Below are positions 1 to 9,029 of a stretch of 54,861 bases of DNA, one piece after another. This stretch comes from Streptomyces humicola. GTDB taxonomy: Bacteria; Actinomycetota; Actinomycetes; Streptomycetales; Streptomycetaceae. The DNA lies in NCBI RefSeq assembly GCF_024436035.1, contig NZ_JANFNG010000039.1:1-54861 (forward strand). The letters are read 5' to 3'. The notes beneath the pieces were generated by a model, which worked only from the letters and a program-made list of their open reading frames with translations, was not told the origin of the DNA and ran no database searches. The position numbers and the translations under genes are program-made. Within the stretch, counting starts at the first letter, position 1; every line of letters begins with the position of its first letter.

Positions 1-24
1 CCCACGTGACCCGCCCAGTCACGG

Positions 25-197
25 CAACGGGCGGGCGGCGGGAAAAACACCCCACGCAAGCCAAGACAACGGAGGGGAACACGCGAACCGACCCAGAACG
101 CCCAGCGCAGCGCCACCGCAACGGACGGGCGGCCGGAAAAACCTACGTAAGCCGCACGCGCGAGAAATAGGCGAACCGCGCCCAGCGAAAAACAACG
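25..197. repeat. Imperfect tandem repeat, about 94-bp period
   Basis: Two related units begin at 25 and 119. Each starts with CAACGG, continues as a GC-rich block into GGAAAAAC and ACGYAAGCC, and later carries GCGAACCG followed by CCCAG. A third partial copy (CCCAGCG, AAAAAC, CAACG) runs into the glycerate kinase stop codon at 198. No coding frame looks real here. Function is unknown. Confidence 0.6.
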
Positions 198-1337
198 TCA
201 GGCGAGGAAATCGCGCGCGATCCGCTCAGCCACACGTTCCAGCAACGCCCCGGCATTAGCCATACACAACGCGGGATCGGGTTCGAGCTCAAGCAACGGG
301 TACCCCCGGCGGATGCCGGCCCCGCCGAGCGTCCCCGGCGTCAGCGCCAGCCGCCCGCAGACGGCGACGACGTCGACCCCCTTGGCCCGAGCGGCCTGAG
401 CGACCCCCGCCGGGGCCTTGCCGTGGAGGGTCTGTTCGTCCAGCGAACCCTCGCCCGTGATGACGAAATCGGCCCGTTCCAGGGCTTCCGCGAATCCCAG
501 CAGTTCGAAAAGAACCTCGACGCCGGGACGGAAGCTCGCCCGCAGACCGACCATCGCGCCGTAGCCGATGCCGCCGGCGGCGCCCGCGCCCGGGGCTTCG
601 GCGGCGTCGAGCGCGGCCGGGCCGAGCGCCTCGCCCAGCACCTGCGCGTACCGGCCCAACGCGGCGTCGAGCGCGGCGACGTCAGCCTCGCTCGCGCCCT
701 TCTGTGGGCCGTAGACGGCCGGCGCGCCCTTTGGGCCGCGCAGCGGGTTGTCGACGTCGCTGGCGAGGATCACCTCGGTCTCGGCGAGCCTCGGGTCGAG
801 CCCGGACAGGTCGGCGGCGGCGATCGACGCCAGCGCCCCGCCCCCGGGACCGACAGGTGCGCCTTCCGCGTCGGTGAACCGCGCGCCGAGCGCGGCCAGC
901 ATCCCGGCCCCGCCGTCGGTCGTGGCGCTGCCGCCGACGCCGAGCACGATGGTGCGGGCGCCCGCGTCGAGGACGGCACGCAGGAGCTCACCGGTGCCGT
1001 ACGTGGTCGCGGTGAGCGGCGCGAAGACGCCCTTGGGCAGATGGCGCAGGCCGGAGGCCTCGGCCATTTCCACGACGGCGGTGGCCTCGCGGAGGGCGTA
1101 AGCGGCGGTGACCTGATCGCCCAGCGGCCCGGTCACCTGCGCCGTCCGGCGTTCGAACCCGGCCGCGACGGCTGCGTCCACGGTGCCGTCGCCACCGTCG
1201 GCGACCGGCAGCGACTCCACCCGCAGCGCGGGGGCGACCCGGCGCAGACCGACGGTGACGTGCTCGGCGACCTCTACGGCCGTGAGCGAGCCTTTGAACT
1301 TGTCCGCCGCGATCAGCACGCTGCGAATTTCTGTCAC
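198..1337 (-). CDS. glxK: Glycerate kinase
   Basis: A 379-residue ATP-dependent kinase that phosphorylates D-glycerate, the last step of the glyoxylate/tartronate-semialdehyde route into glycolysis. The N-terminus IAADKFKGSLTA (residues 9-20), VADGGDG (45-51) and GVGGSATTDGG (133-143) are the diagnostic blocks of the GlxK/GarK family, with ITGEGSLDEQTLHGK near residue 300. Length is normal for the family. It is transcribed alone, leftward, but fits the ureide/glyoxylate genes at the other end of the window. The start is the ATG at 1337. Confidence 0.95.
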   Translation of the reverse strand: MTEIRSVLIAADKFKGSLTAVEVAEHVTVGLRRVAPALRVESLPVADGGDGTVDAAVAAGFERRTAQVTGPLGDQVTAAYALREATAVVEMAEASGLRHLPKGVFAPLTATTYGTGELLRAVLDAGARTIVLGVGGSATTDGGAGMLAALGARFTDAEGAPVGPGGGALASIAAADLSGLDPRLAETEVILASDVDNPLRGPKGAPAVYGPQKGASEADVAALDAALGRYAQVLGEALGPAALDAAEAPGAGAAGGIGYGAMVGLRASFRPGVEVLFELLGFAEALERADFVITGEGSLDEQTLHGKAPAGVAQAARAKGVDVVAVCGRLALTPGTLGGAGIRRGYPLLELEPDPALCMANAGALLERVAERIARDFLA

Positions 1338-1449
1338 CTTGCACTCCTGATGGACATGTCGCGCCGTTCGGACCCTATCTGCCCGATCGTCCGTTCACCA
1401 TGGGTGAGATCGACCCGCCACTGACCGTAACGGCGCGGTCACGGACATA

Positions 1450-1671
1450 GTGGGGCGACATGACCACCGCGGGGACCGACAAGAAACACAGTCGCCCGCC
1501 GGCTGGGTCCTCGGGAATTTCGGCTGGCTGTTCGTGATCGCCGCCGATGTCTTCCTCGCGCTGTGCGTGGTGATCGCTTTCAGCCGTTTCGGCCGGATCA
1601 AGCTCGGCCCCGACGTCAGCGAGCCGGAATTCAAGAGCAGGCCACGCAGCGGACGGCCCACGGCACAATGA
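1450..1671 (+). pseudogene. BCCT-family transporter fossil
   Basis: The 73-codon frame contains GWLFVIAADVFLALCVVIAF followed by SRFGRIKLGPDVSEPEF, which matches one N-terminal membrane segment and the conserved F-S-R-x-G-x-I-x-L-G block of betaine/choline/carnitine transporters. Those proteins are about 500 residues; here the frame stops 12 residues after the block. An ATG at 1460 in another frame encodes MTTAGTDKKHSRPP, a plausible original N-terminus, so a deletion plus frameshift probably removed the first helix. The rest of the transporter is absent. It is most likely a non-functional remnant. Confidence 0.7.
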
Positions 1672-1675
1672 GGAT

Positions 1676-2068
1676 GTGCCGCAGTATGCCGAGATCGAGC
1701 TCGCCGACAACACCTCCGTACGACTGGAGTTGACGCCCGTCGGCGATCCGCCGGAGGGTATCGCCGGGCCGTTCCACACCGGGCACGGCCCCGCCGTGGT
1801 CGCGCACCTCGCCGAGGACGCGCTGCGCGCGATGCTGCGTCCGCTCGGACCACTGCTGCAGCAGGTGCACGATTCGATCACCATCGCCGACCATCCGCCG
1901 AACCAGATCACGGTCCAGTTCGGCGTCGTCGTCGGTGACGATCTCAGCCTCGGGATCGTCGGCGCCAACGGTCAGGCGTGCATGACCGTTTCGGCGACGT
2001 GGGGGACCCCCTTCGGCGCGGCCCCGCAGCCCGGTGTGGTGCCCGCGGCTCAGCGCCCCACCGCATAG
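1676..2068 (+). CDS. Trypsin-co-occurring domain 1-like (CU044_2847 family) protein
   Basis: A 130-residue protein starting at GTG 1676. Residues 5-20 (AEIELADNTSVRLEL) form the strand pattern typical of the small trypco1/CU044_2847 domain, followed by a helix containing HLAEDALRAMLRPLGPLL and a C-terminal beta region with VVVGDDLSLGIVGANGQA. In the family this domain accompanies trypsin-like proteases and effector-associated domains in actinobacterial conflict systems; no such partner is seen here. It begins 4 nt after the BCCT fossil and overlaps the gamma-glutamyltransferase gene tail to tail by 19 bp. The molecular role is unknown. Confidence 0.6.
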   Translation: MPQYAEIELADNTSVRLELTPVGDPPEGIAGPFHTGHGPAVVAHLAEDALRAMLRPLGPLLQQVHDSITIADHPPNQITVQFGVVVGDDLSLGIVGANGQACMTVSATWGTPFGAAPQPGVVPAAQRPTA

Positions 2069-3852
2069 CCCTGCATGCCGCGCGGGTTGGCGGCCGCGGA
2101 GAGCACGCCGGTCTGCGGGTCGCGGGCGACCGCGCACAGCCGGCCCTCGGACCACGGCTCGGCGAGGATGACGTCATGGCCGCGGGCGCGCAGCGCGGCG
2201 ATCGCCCGTGCGCCGATGCGGGATTCGACAGTGACGCTGCCGGGCCGCATCGTGCGCGGGTAGAAGGAGCCGGGGAAGCTGTCGTTGTGCCAGTTCGGGG
2301 CGTCGATCGCGCCCTGCAGGTCGAGGCCGCCGCGGACCTGGGCGCGCAGCGCGACGGCGAGGAAGAAGTGCAGACTCCACTGGTCCTGCTGGTCGCCGCC
2401 GGGCGTGCCGAACGCCATGACGGGCACGCCGTCGCGCAGCGCGAGCGACGGGGTGAGAGTGGTTCGCGGACGGCGGCCCGGTGTAAGGGAGTTGGGCAGG
2501 CCCTCCTCCAGCCAGGTCATCTGCAGGCGGGTGCCGAGGGGGAAGCCGAGCTGCGGTACCACCGGGTTCGACTGCAACCAGCCTCCGCTGGGCGTCGCGG
2601 CGATCATGTTGCCCCAGCGGTCGACGACGTCGAGGTGGCAGGTGTCGCCGCGGGTCAGGCCGTCCTTGGCGACGGTGGGCTCGCCTGCTCCCGCGACGCC
2701 CAGCGCGTCCCAGGCGGAGTCGCCCGTTGCCGTGCGCAGGACGTTCTTCGGCAGCTGCGGGGTGCGGCCGCCGGGGGATCCGGGCCGCAGGTCGCCCGAG
2801 GCGTGCTCGCCTATGAGGGCGCGGCGGGCGGCGTTGTAGGAGGGCGAGAGCAGCTCGGCGAGGGGGACGGGCGCTGCGTCGCCGTACCAGGCCTCACGGT
2901 CGGCCATCGCCAGCTTGCTGCCCTCGATGAGGGTGTGCAGGTAGGGCTCGCTGCCGTATTCGACGTCCGTGAAGTCCTGTGGAAGCAGGGCGAGTTGCTG
3001 CAGGAAGACCGGTCCCTGGCTCCATGGGCCGGCCTTGGCGACCGTCCAGCAGTTCCAGTCGTAGGTGACCGGCGTCTCGTAGCCGGCGGACCAGTGGGCG
3101 AGGTCGTCGCCGGTCAGCACCCCTTCGTGCCGCTCACCCGAGGTGTCCATCGTGGGACGGGCCGCGGCCTCGGTGAGCGCCTCGGCGACGAAGCCCTCGC
3201 GCCAGACGCACCGGGCCGCCTCGATCTGCGTCTCACGTCCGCTCCCGGCCGCCTCGGCCTCGGCGACGACGCGGCGCCAGGTGGCGGCGAGTGTGGGGTT
3301 CTTCAGCAGCGCGCCGGGTGCGGGCGCCTTGCCTGCGGGCAGGTACAGCTCGGCCGAGCTGGTCCATTCGGTGGTGAACAGCTCCCGTACCGTCTCCACG
3401 GTGGCGCCTATGCGCTCGACGGCCGGATGGCCCGCTTCCGCGTAGCCGATGGCGTAGGAGAGCACCTGGGCGAGCGACTTGGTGCCGTGGTCGCGCAGCA
3501 GCAGCATCCATGCGTCGAAGGCACCGGGGACGGCGGCCGCCAACGGACCGGTGCCGGGCACGAGTTCGAGGCCGAGGTCCGTGAAGCGCTCGATGGTGGC
3601 ACCCGCGGGGGCGGGTCCCTGACCGCAGAGGACCTGCACCTCTCCCCCGGCCGGTGCGAGGATCGCCGGCACCTCTCCGGCGGGTCCGTTCAGGTGCGGT
3701 TCGACGACGTGCAGCACGAAGGCGGCGGCGACCGCGGCGTCGAAGGCGTTGCCGCCGTCTTCGAGCACCGCCATCGCCGACTGGGAGGCGAGCCAGTGGG
3801 TGGACGAGACCATGCCGAAGGTGCCCTGGAGGGTGGGGCGGGTGGTGAACAC
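2050..3852 (-). CDS. Gamma-glutamyltransferase family protein
   Basis: A 600-residue Ntn-hydrolase of the GGT/cephalosporin-acylase family. MAVLEDGGNAFDAAVAAAF near the N-terminus and the late GGDQQDQWSLHFFLAVAL segment are family blocks. The predicted autoprocessing nucleophile is Thr404 in GDTCHLDVVD. The N-terminus shows no convincing signal peptide, so it may be cytoplasmic. The GTG at 3852 is preferred because AAGGAG lies 8 nt upstream; the GTG at 3861 would overlap that site. It follows the SCP2 gene by 65 nt in the same direction. The substrate cannot be named from sequence. Confidence 0.85.
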   Translation of the reverse strand: MFTTRPTLQGTFGMVSSTHWLASQSAMAVLEDGGNAFDAAVAAAFVLHVVEPHLNGPAGEVPAILAPAGGEVQVLCGQGPAPAGATIERFTDLGLELVPGTGPLAAAVPGAFDAWMLLLRDHGTKSLAQVLSYAIGYAEAGHPAVERIGATVETVRELFTTEWTSSAELYLPAGKAPAPGALLKNPTLAATWRRVVAEAEAAGSGRETQIEAARCVWREGFVAEALTEAAARPTMDTSGERHEGVLTGDDLAHWSAGYETPVTYDWNCWTVAKAGPWSQGPVFLQQLALLPQDFTDVEYGSEPYLHTLIEGSKLAMADREAWYGDAAPVPLAELLSPSYNAARRALIGEHASGDLRPGSPGGRTPQLPKNVLRTATGDSAWDALGVAGAGEPTVAKDGLTRGDTCHLDVVDRWGNMIAATPSGGWLQSNPVVPQLGFPLGTRLQMTWLEEGLPNSLTPGRRPRTTLTPSLALRDGVPVMAFGTPGGDQQDQWSLHFFLAVALRAQVRGGLDLQGAIDAPNWHNDSFPGSFYPRTMRPGSVTVESRIGARAIAALRARGHDVILAEPWSEGRLCAVARDPQTGVLSAAANPRGMQGYAVGR

Positions 3853-3917
3853 GTCGGTCACTCCTTCGTGGGGCGGGCGGTGGCGGCGTCTACGCGGGCA
3901 CCGCGGATCATGACAAG

Positions 3918-4394
3918 TCACGCCTTGGGCATGTCGAAGAGCTCCGTCAGCCGCGCGGCCAGCCGCAGATCGCCGTGCGCCCTGAGCTTCCGCAGCAGGA
4001 ACAGCACGGGTCCTGATGCGTTGCCGGAGGCGAGCCTGAGCAGGTCGGGTGCGGCGAGGGTGACGGTGAGGCGCGGTTCGCGGTCGGTGGTGTGCGGGGT
4101 GACGACGAGACAGCCGTCGGCGATGTATGTCTCGTAGACGTCGCACGCATCGCCCTCACCCGTGATGCGCCAGCGCACCAGCGCCGTGCGGTCGCCCGCC
4201 GCCTCCGGCCGGAACAACAGCTCCATGCGGCGGAACAACTCGTCGAGAACGCGCCTGCGGTGCGGTCCCGTCATCACCTCGGCCGCCTTGCGCGGCGGTG
4301 TGCGCTTCACGATCCGGGCGAACTCGCGCGGCTCGACGGCACCGAGGTCGAGCGCGTCCAGGTCCAGCTCCGGCTCCCGCTCGTCGTCGCTCAT
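3918..4394 (-). CDS. SCP2-type sterol/lipid-carrier-like protein
   Basis: A 158-residue protein. After an acidic N-terminus, residues from about 40 onward ([20 protein letters not shown], then [19 protein letters not shown]) and the [11 protein letters not shown] and [17 protein letters not shown] strands fit the SCP2 lipid-binding fold. The C-terminal [20 protein letters not shown] matches the final helix of SCP2-domain proteins. The ATG at 4394 overlaps the flavoprotein stop (ATGA), so the two are translationally coupled. A hydrophobic substrate or product for the flavoprotein is possible but is inference. Confidence 0.7.
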   Translation of the reverse strand: MSDDEREPELDLDALDLGAVEPREFARIVKRTPPRKAAEVMTGPHRRRVLDELFRRMELLFRPEAAGDRTALVRWRITGEGDACDVYETYIADGCLVVTPHTTDREPRLTVTLAAPDLLRLASGNASGPVLFLLRKLRAHGDLRLAARLTELFDMPKA

Positions 4395-5815
4395 CGGGGC
4401 GTCCGGTGTTCCCGGCCCAGGCGGTGCAGCACCGCACGTGCCGCGCCGAGACCCGACATCCCGTGCACTCCCGGGCCCGGCGGGGTCGCCTGGGAGCACA
4501 GGAAGACCGCAGGATCCGAGGTGGCGTACGCGACGCGGCGCAGCGACGGCCGGATGACGGCGCGCAGCCCGGCCGTCGCGCCGCACGCGATGTCGCCGCC
4601 GACGTAGTTGGCGTTGTGCGCGGCGAGCTCGGCAGGCCCGCGCACGGCGCGAGCGAGCACGCGGTCGGCGAAACCGGGCGCGAAGCGTTCGATCTGACGC
4701 TCGATGGCGGCGGTGAAGTCACCCCGCCAGCCGTTCGGCACGTGCGCGTACGCCCAGAAGACGTGGCGGCCCTCGGGTGCGCGGGTGGGGTCGAAGAGGC
4801 TCGGCTGGGTGGTCAGTACGAAGGGCACGTCGGCGGTGCAGCCGCCGCACACCGCCCGCATGGCGGCGTCGATGTCCTCGTAGGTGGGCGCGAGATGGAC
4901 GGTGCCGGCGCGCGCGGCCCGCGGGGAGCGCCACGGGACGGGTCCGTCGAGCGCGTAGTCGACCTTGAACGCAGCGGGTCCGTAGCGGTAGTGCCGGTAC
5001 TCGCCGGCGAGGCCGGCGATGCGCGCGAGGGCGGTGGGAGAGGTGTCGAAGACGTAGGCGCGGGCGGGCGGCAGCTGCGTCAGCGAGGTGACCTCGACGC
5101 CGGTGTGGACGGTGCCGCCGAGCTCGGCGAGGTGGGCGGCGAGCGCGTCGGAGATCGCCTGCGAGCCGCCGCGGGCGAACGGCCAACCGCCCTCGTGCCC
5201 GGCGAGCAGAAACATCAGCGCCCCGCCGGAGGTGACCAGTCCGGTGAGCGGGCTCACCAGATGGGCCGCCGCACCCGCGAACAACGCCCGCGCCTTGGCC
5301 CCGCGGAAGCGCCGCGCGGCAACGGCGAGCGGCAGCCCGCCCACCGCGCCGAACCGGGCGAACAGCAGCGGGCTGTGCGGCAGCCCCGCCCACTGCGGGC
5401 GGAAGACGTCCCGGGCGAGCTCGTCCCAGCGGCCGGTGAAGGGCTGAACGAGACGCCGGTACGCGCCGGCGTCACGCGGACCGAGTGATGCCGCGGTCTC
5501 CCCGACGGTGGGCGCCAGCACGGCGGCGCTGCCGTCGGGGAACGGGTGGGCCATCGGCAGCTCGGGGTGGACCCACTCCAGGCCGTGCTTGTCGAGTGGC
5601 AGCGCCTTGAAGGCGGGTGAGCCGACGCCGAACGGGTGAGCCGTCGAGCACGGGTCGTGCCGGAACCCCGGCAGGGTCAGCTCCTCGGTGCGGGCGCCGC
5701 CGCCGACGGTCTCCCCCGCCTCGTACACCTCCACGGACAGACCTGCCCGCGCCAGTTCGACGGCCGCCGTCAGCCCGTTCGGCCCGGCCCCGACCACCAC
5801 CGCATCAATCGTCAC
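4391..5815 (-). CDS. FAD-dependent oxidoreductase, phytoene-dehydrogenase-like
   Basis: A 474-residue flavoprotein. [20 protein letters not shown] at residues 6-25 is the FAD-binding Rossmann motif of the CrtI/retinol-saturase amine-oxidase group. [21 protein letters not shown] fits the mid-domain cofactor region. The C-terminus has [15 protein letters not shown], the usual closing FAD contact. No carotenoid genes are nearby, so carotenoid desaturation is unlikely. The start is uncertain: the GTG at 5815 directly abuts GGAGG. It lies 19 nt after the F420-type enzyme and is coupled to the SCP2 gene. The substrate is unknown. Confidence 0.8.
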   Translation of the reverse strand: MTIDAVVVGAGPNGLTAAVELARAGLSVEVYEAGETVGGGARTEELTLPGFRHDPCSTAHPFGVGSPAFKALPLDKHGLEWVHPELPMAHPFPDGSAAVLAPTVGETAASLGPRDAGAYRRLVQPFTGRWDELARDVFRPQWAGLPHSPLLFARFGAVGGLPLAVAARRFRGAKARALFAGAAAHLVSPLTGLVTSGGALMFLLAGHEGGWPFARGGSQAISDALAAHLAELGGTVHTGVEVTSLTQLPPARAYVFDTSPTALARIAGLAGEYRHYRYGPAAFKVDYALDGPVPWRSPRAARAGTVHLAPTYEDIDAAMRAVCGGCTADVPFVLTTQPSLFDPTRAPEGRHVFWAYAHVPNGWRGDFTAAIERQIERFAPGFADRVLARAVRGPAELAAHNANYVGGDIACGATAGLRAVIRPSLRRVAYATSDPAVFLCSQATPPGPGVHGMSGLGAARAVLHRLGREHRTPR

Positions 5816-5834
5816 CTCCCTACCGTGCCACGGA

Positions 5835-6848
5835 TCATGACGTCAGTGCGGGGATCACGTTCTCCCCGTAGGCGTCGATGGCCGCCTCGCGGGCGTCGTG
5901 CATGGCGTAGAGGGCGAACTGGTCGACGCCGAGCTCGCGCAGCTGCTGCATCCGTTCGATGTGCGCGGCGGGCGGGCCGAGGACGCAGAAACGGTCGACG
6001 ACGGCGTCGGGCACGAAGGCCGTGTCGGGGTTCCCGGCTCGCCCGTGGTGGGCGTAGTCGTAGCCCTGCCGCTCCTTGATGTACGCGGTGAGCTCCTCGG
6101 GGACGAGGTCCGAGTGCTCGCCGTAGCGTGCGGCCAGGTCGGCGACGTGGTTGCCCACCATGCCGCCGAACCAGCGGCACTGCTCGCGCGCGTGGGCGAG
6201 CCCGGCCGGGGTGCCGTCGGTGACGTAGGCGGGAGCGGCCACGCAGATCGTGACGGCGGCCGGGTCGCGCCCGGCGTCGGCGGCGGCCCGGCGCACCGCC
6301 TTGACCATCCACTCGGTGAGGAAGGTGTCCGCGAGCTGCAGGATGAAGCCGTCGGCCTTCTGCCCGGCGAGGGCGAGCGCCTTCGGCCCGTAGGCAGCCA
6401 TCCAGACCGGCAGCCGGCCCTCCCTCACCCACGCCAGCCGCACCGGCGTCCCGTCGACGACCGCCTCCCGCCCCTCGGCGAGGTCGCGGATCACGTCGAT
6501 CGCCTCGCCGAGCCGGGCGAGGGTGTTGGGGCTGCGCCCGGCGACGCGCATCGCCGAGTCGCCGCGGCCGATCCCGCACACCGTGCGGTTGCCGTACATC
6601 TCGTTGAGCGTGGCAAAGGTGGAGGCGGTCACCTCCCAGGTGCGCGTGCCGGGGTTGGTGACCATGGGGCCGACCGTGAGCCGGCGGGTGTGCTCCAGGA
6701 TCCGGCTGTAGATGACGAACGGCTCCTGCCACAGCACGGCGGAGTCGAAGGTCCAGCCGTAGCGGAAGCCGTTGCGCTCGGCGCGGCGCATCAGGCCGAC
6801 GACCGCGGAACCCGGAGGGTCGGTCTGCAGGACGAGTCCGAATTCCAT
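5835..6848 (-). CDS. LLM-class F420-dependent oxidoreductase (TIGR03842-like)
   Basis: A 337-residue luciferase-fold TIM barrel. [12 protein letters not shown], the [20 protein letters not shown] strand region and CGIGRGDSA are characteristic of the bacterial LLM subgroup that often sits beside dihydropyrimidinase, as it does here (35 nt downstream of it). F420 rather than FMN use is inferred from family and host. The C-terminal [20 protein letters not shown] segment is normal. The start ATG at 6848 has AAAGGGG upstream. A role in oxidising or reducing a pyrimidine- or hydantoin-type ring is plausible but unproven. Confidence 0.85.
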   Translation of the reverse strand: MEFGLVLQTDPPGSAVVGLMRRAERNGFRYGWTFDSAVLWQEPFVIYSRILEHTRRLTVGPMVTNPGTRTWEVTASTFATLNEMYGNRTVCGIGRGDSAMRVAGRSPNTLARLGEAIDVIRDLAEGREAVVDGTPVRLAWVREGRLPVWMAAYGPKALALAGQKADGFILQLADTFLTEWMVKAVRRAAADAGRDPAAVTICVAAPAYVTDGTPAGLAHAREQCRWFGGMVGNHVADLAARYGEHSDLVPEELTAYIKERQGYDYAHHGRAGNPDTAFVPDAVVDRFCVLGPPAAHIERMQQLRELGVDQFALYAMHDAREAAIDAYGENVIPALTS

Positions 6849-6870
6849 CGCCCGCCCCTTTCTCAGATTC

Positions 6871-6894
6871 TCAGATCAGGTTTTCAGATCAGGT
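6871..6894. repeat. 11-bp direct repeat across the dihydropyrimidinase stop
   Basis: TCAGATCAGGT occurs at 6871-6881 and again at 6884-6894, with a further TCAGAT at 6863. The second copy supplies the TGA stop of the dihydropyrimidinase gene on the minus strand. It looks like a slippage duplication at the gene end. Confidence 0.7.
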
Positions 6895-8284
6895 ACTGGC
6901 AGGCGGTGCGCGGCAGGTACTGCCCGTGCCCGGCGTGCCCGGTGTACGTGCGCTGGTCGATGACGAGCTCGCCCCGGGAGAGCACGGTCTCCACCTGCCC
7001 GGTGATGCGCCTGCCCTCGTACGCCGAATAGTCGACGTTCATGTGGTGGGTGGCGGCGGAGAGCACCTGCTCGGCGTGCGGGTCGTAGACGACGACGTCG
7101 GCGTCGGAGCCGGGGGCGAGGGTGCCCTTGCGCGGGTAGAGGCCGAACATGCGCGCCGGCGTCGCGCAGGCCAGCTCGATCCAGCGGCGGCGGTTGATGT
7201 GCCCGTCGACGACGGCCTGGTGGAGGAGGTCCATCCGGTTCTCCACCCCCGGGAGGCCATTGGGAATCTTGGAGAAGTCGCCGCGGCCGAGCTCCTTCTG
7301 CTCGCTGAAGCAGAACGGGCAGTGGTCGGTGGAGACGACGGACAGGTCGTCGGTGCGCAGGGCCCGCCAGAGCGCGGCCTGGTGGTGGGCGGGGCGCAGC
7401 GGTGTCGAGCAGACGTACTTGGCGCCCTCGAAGCCGGGCCGGGCCAGGTCGTCGGTGGAGAGGAAGAGGTACTGCGGGCAGGTCTCACCGAAGACGTTCA
7501 GCCCCATGTCGCGCGCCGTGGCGATCTCGGCGACGGCCTCCTCGGCGGAGACGTGGACGATGTAGAGGGGACAGCCCGCGACGCGGGAGAGCTGGATGGC
7601 CCGGTGTGTGGCCTCGGCCTCCAGCAACTCCTTGCGGACCTCGCCGTGGTAGCGGGGGTCAGTGTGCCCGGCGGCGAGCGCCTGCTCCACGAGGACGTCG
7701 ATGGCGATGCCGTTCTCCGCGTGCATCATGATCAGGGATCCGTCGGCGGCGGCGCGTTGCATCGCGCGCAGGATCTTCCCGTCGTCGCTGTAGAAGACGC
7801 CGGGGTAGGCCATGAAGAGCTTGAACGAGGTCACCCCGTGCTCGACGAGCGCGTCCATCTCCTTCAGCGACTCCTCTGTCACATCGGAGAGGATCATGTG
7901 GAAGCCGTAGTCGATGGCGCACCGGCCGTCGGCCTTGCCGTGCCAGGCGTCGAGGCCCTCGCGCAGCGACCGTCCGACGCTCTGCACGGCGAAGTCGACG
8001 ATGGTGGTGGTGCCGCCCCACGCGGCCGCGCGCGTCCCGGTCTCGAAGGTGTCGGAGGCGAAGGTGCCGCCGAACGGCAGCTCCATGTGCGTATGGGCGT
8101 CCACCCCGCCCGGGATCACATACTTGCCGGTGGCATCAATGACGCGGTCCGCGGTCCACGCCTGCGCGACCGAGGACTCATGAGCGGCGAGCGCGGCCAC
8201 CCGCCCGCTGTCGACCAACACGTCGGCGTGAGCCTCTTCGGCGGCCGTGATCACCAGGCCGCCCCGGATGAGAGTGCGTGACAT
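6884..8284 (-). CDS. hydA: Dihydropyrimidinase / hydantoinase
   Basis: A 466-residue cyclic amidohydrolase that opens dihydrouracil, dihydrothymine or 5-substituted hydantoins to the carbamoyl amino acid. DAHTHMEL (residues 62-69) supplies metal ligands His64 and His66, and Lys155 in VTSFKLFMAYPG is the expected carboxylated bridging lysine. MMHAENG and IVHVSAEEAV carry further ligand histidines, and STDHCPF the catalytic Asp. Length is typical. The gene leads the leftward LLM-flavoprotein-SCP2 set; the aminotransferase and beta-ureidopropionase genes that complete reductive pyrimidine breakdown lie 0.7 kb upstream in the same direction. Confidence 0.93.
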   Translation of the reverse strand: MSRTLIRGGLVITAAEEAHADVLVDSGRVAALAAHESSVAQAWTADRVIDATGKYVIPGGVDAHTHMELPFGGTFASDTFETGTRAAAWGGTTTIVDFAVQSVGRSLREGLDAWHGKADGRCAIDYGFHMILSDVTEESLKEMDALVEHGVTSFKLFMAYPGVFYSDDGKILRAMQRAAADGSLIMMHAENGIAIDVLVEQALAAGHTDPRYHGEVRKELLEAEATHRAIQLSRVAGCPLYIVHVSAEEAVAEIATARDMGLNVFGETCPQYLFLSTDDLARPGFEGAKYVCSTPLRPAHHQAALWRALRTDDLSVVSTDHCPFCFSEQKELGRGDFSKIPNGLPGVENRMDLLHQAVVDGHINRRRWIELACATPARMFGLYPRKGTLAPGSDADVVVYDPHAEQVLSAATHHMNVDYSAYEGRRITGQVETVLSRGELVIDQRTYTGHAGHGQYLPRTACQYLI

Positions 8285-8392
8285 GCGCCCTCCTCAGACC
8301 TCGTGGACACATGGTGTGAGGCGTTTCAGCGTAGGCCGCGGGCGGCCTCCCCGGTAGCAGGCCCGCCGAGGTGGCGGGGGTAGGGTCCCCGC

Positions 8393-8764
8393 ATGGCTCT
8401 GGAATGGGAACAGGTCGTGGTGGACGCCGCCGACCCGGTCGGGCTGGGACGCTGGTGGACCGAAGCGCTGGGATGGGTCGTCGTCAACGATTCACCTGAG
8501 GAGTTCGAGATCCGGCCCGCGCCGGACCGCCTGCCCGGTCTGCTCTTCGTCCCGGTCGACGCCCCCAAGACCGTCAAGAACCGCCTCCACCTGGACTTCC
8601 GCCCGGACGACCACACCGCGGAGGTCGCCCGTTTCCTCGCCCTGGGCGCCCGTCCCGTCGACATCGGCCAAGGCGAACAGCCCTGGACGGTGCTGGCCGA
8701 CCCGGAGGACAACGAGTTCTGCGTCCTGGGCGCCCGCCATGCCTGGCCATGGCCTGCTGCATAG
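8393..8764 (+). CDS. VOC-family (glyoxalase-like) protein
   Basis: A 123-residue single VOC module. WEQVVVDAADPVGLGRWWTE starts the first beta-alpha-beta unit, and NRLHLDFRPDD with VLADPEDNEFCVLGA form the second, the usual Glyoxalase_6 pattern seen in many small streptomycete proteins. The nearby His and Glu residues could bind a metal. It is divergent from the dihydropyrimidinase gene across a 108-bp intergenic stretch. No substrate can be assigned. Confidence 0.8.
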   Translation: MALEWEQVVVDAADPVGLGRWWTEALGWVVVNDSPEEFEIRPAPDRLPGLLFVPVDAPKTVKNRLHLDFRPDDHTAEVARFLALGARPVDIGQGEQPWTVLADPEDNEFCVLGARHAWPWPAA

Positions 8765-8806
8765 CACTCAGTCGCGAGTCACGTTGCCGGTATCGGGCGC
8801 GGGGTG

Positions 8807-8905
8807 ATGACCGCTGATGACGTGCTGCACGTCGTCGGTCTGCTCGGTACGGCCGGGTCGGAGGTCTGGATCTGTGGCGGCTGGGGCATCGACGAATACC
8901 TGTGA
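8807..8905 (+). pseudogene. Aminoglycoside nucleotidyltransferase-like N-terminal fossil
   Basis: A 32-codon frame reads MTADDVLHVVGLLG followed by TAGSEVWICGGWGIDEYL and stops at TGA 8903. This matches the N-terminus of the aminoglycoside-2''-adenylyltransferase/LinB-type nucleotidyltransferase fold (xADDVLxVLxLL then VWIDGGWGVDAL). The aspartate expected before GGWG is Cys here. The rest of the gene is missing and the next 90 bp show nothing recognisable, so this is a decayed remnant. Confidence 0.65.
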
Positions 8906-8998
8906 AGGCGGCGTGGGCGTGGGAGCGACAACGTACGCCATCCCCATCCCGATGCCCGCTCTGAACCAGAACTGACCTGCCCGGGCGAGCGGCAGCGG

Positions 8999-9023
8999 CG
9001 GGTGCCCCGGACGAGGGCACCCG
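8999..9023. terminator. Bidirectional terminator hairpin
   Basis: CGGGTGCCC (8999-9007) and GGGCACCCG (9015-9023) form a perfect 9-bp stem with a 7-nt loop, 7 nt beyond the aminotransferase stop codon (minus strand). Confidence 0.7.
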
Positions 9024-9029
9024 TTCGCC

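Noticed and set aside
1978-4137. Long plus-strand frame opposite the GGT gene
   Set aside because: High-GC antisense frame with no start site or family sequence; the minus-strand GGT has clear motifs.
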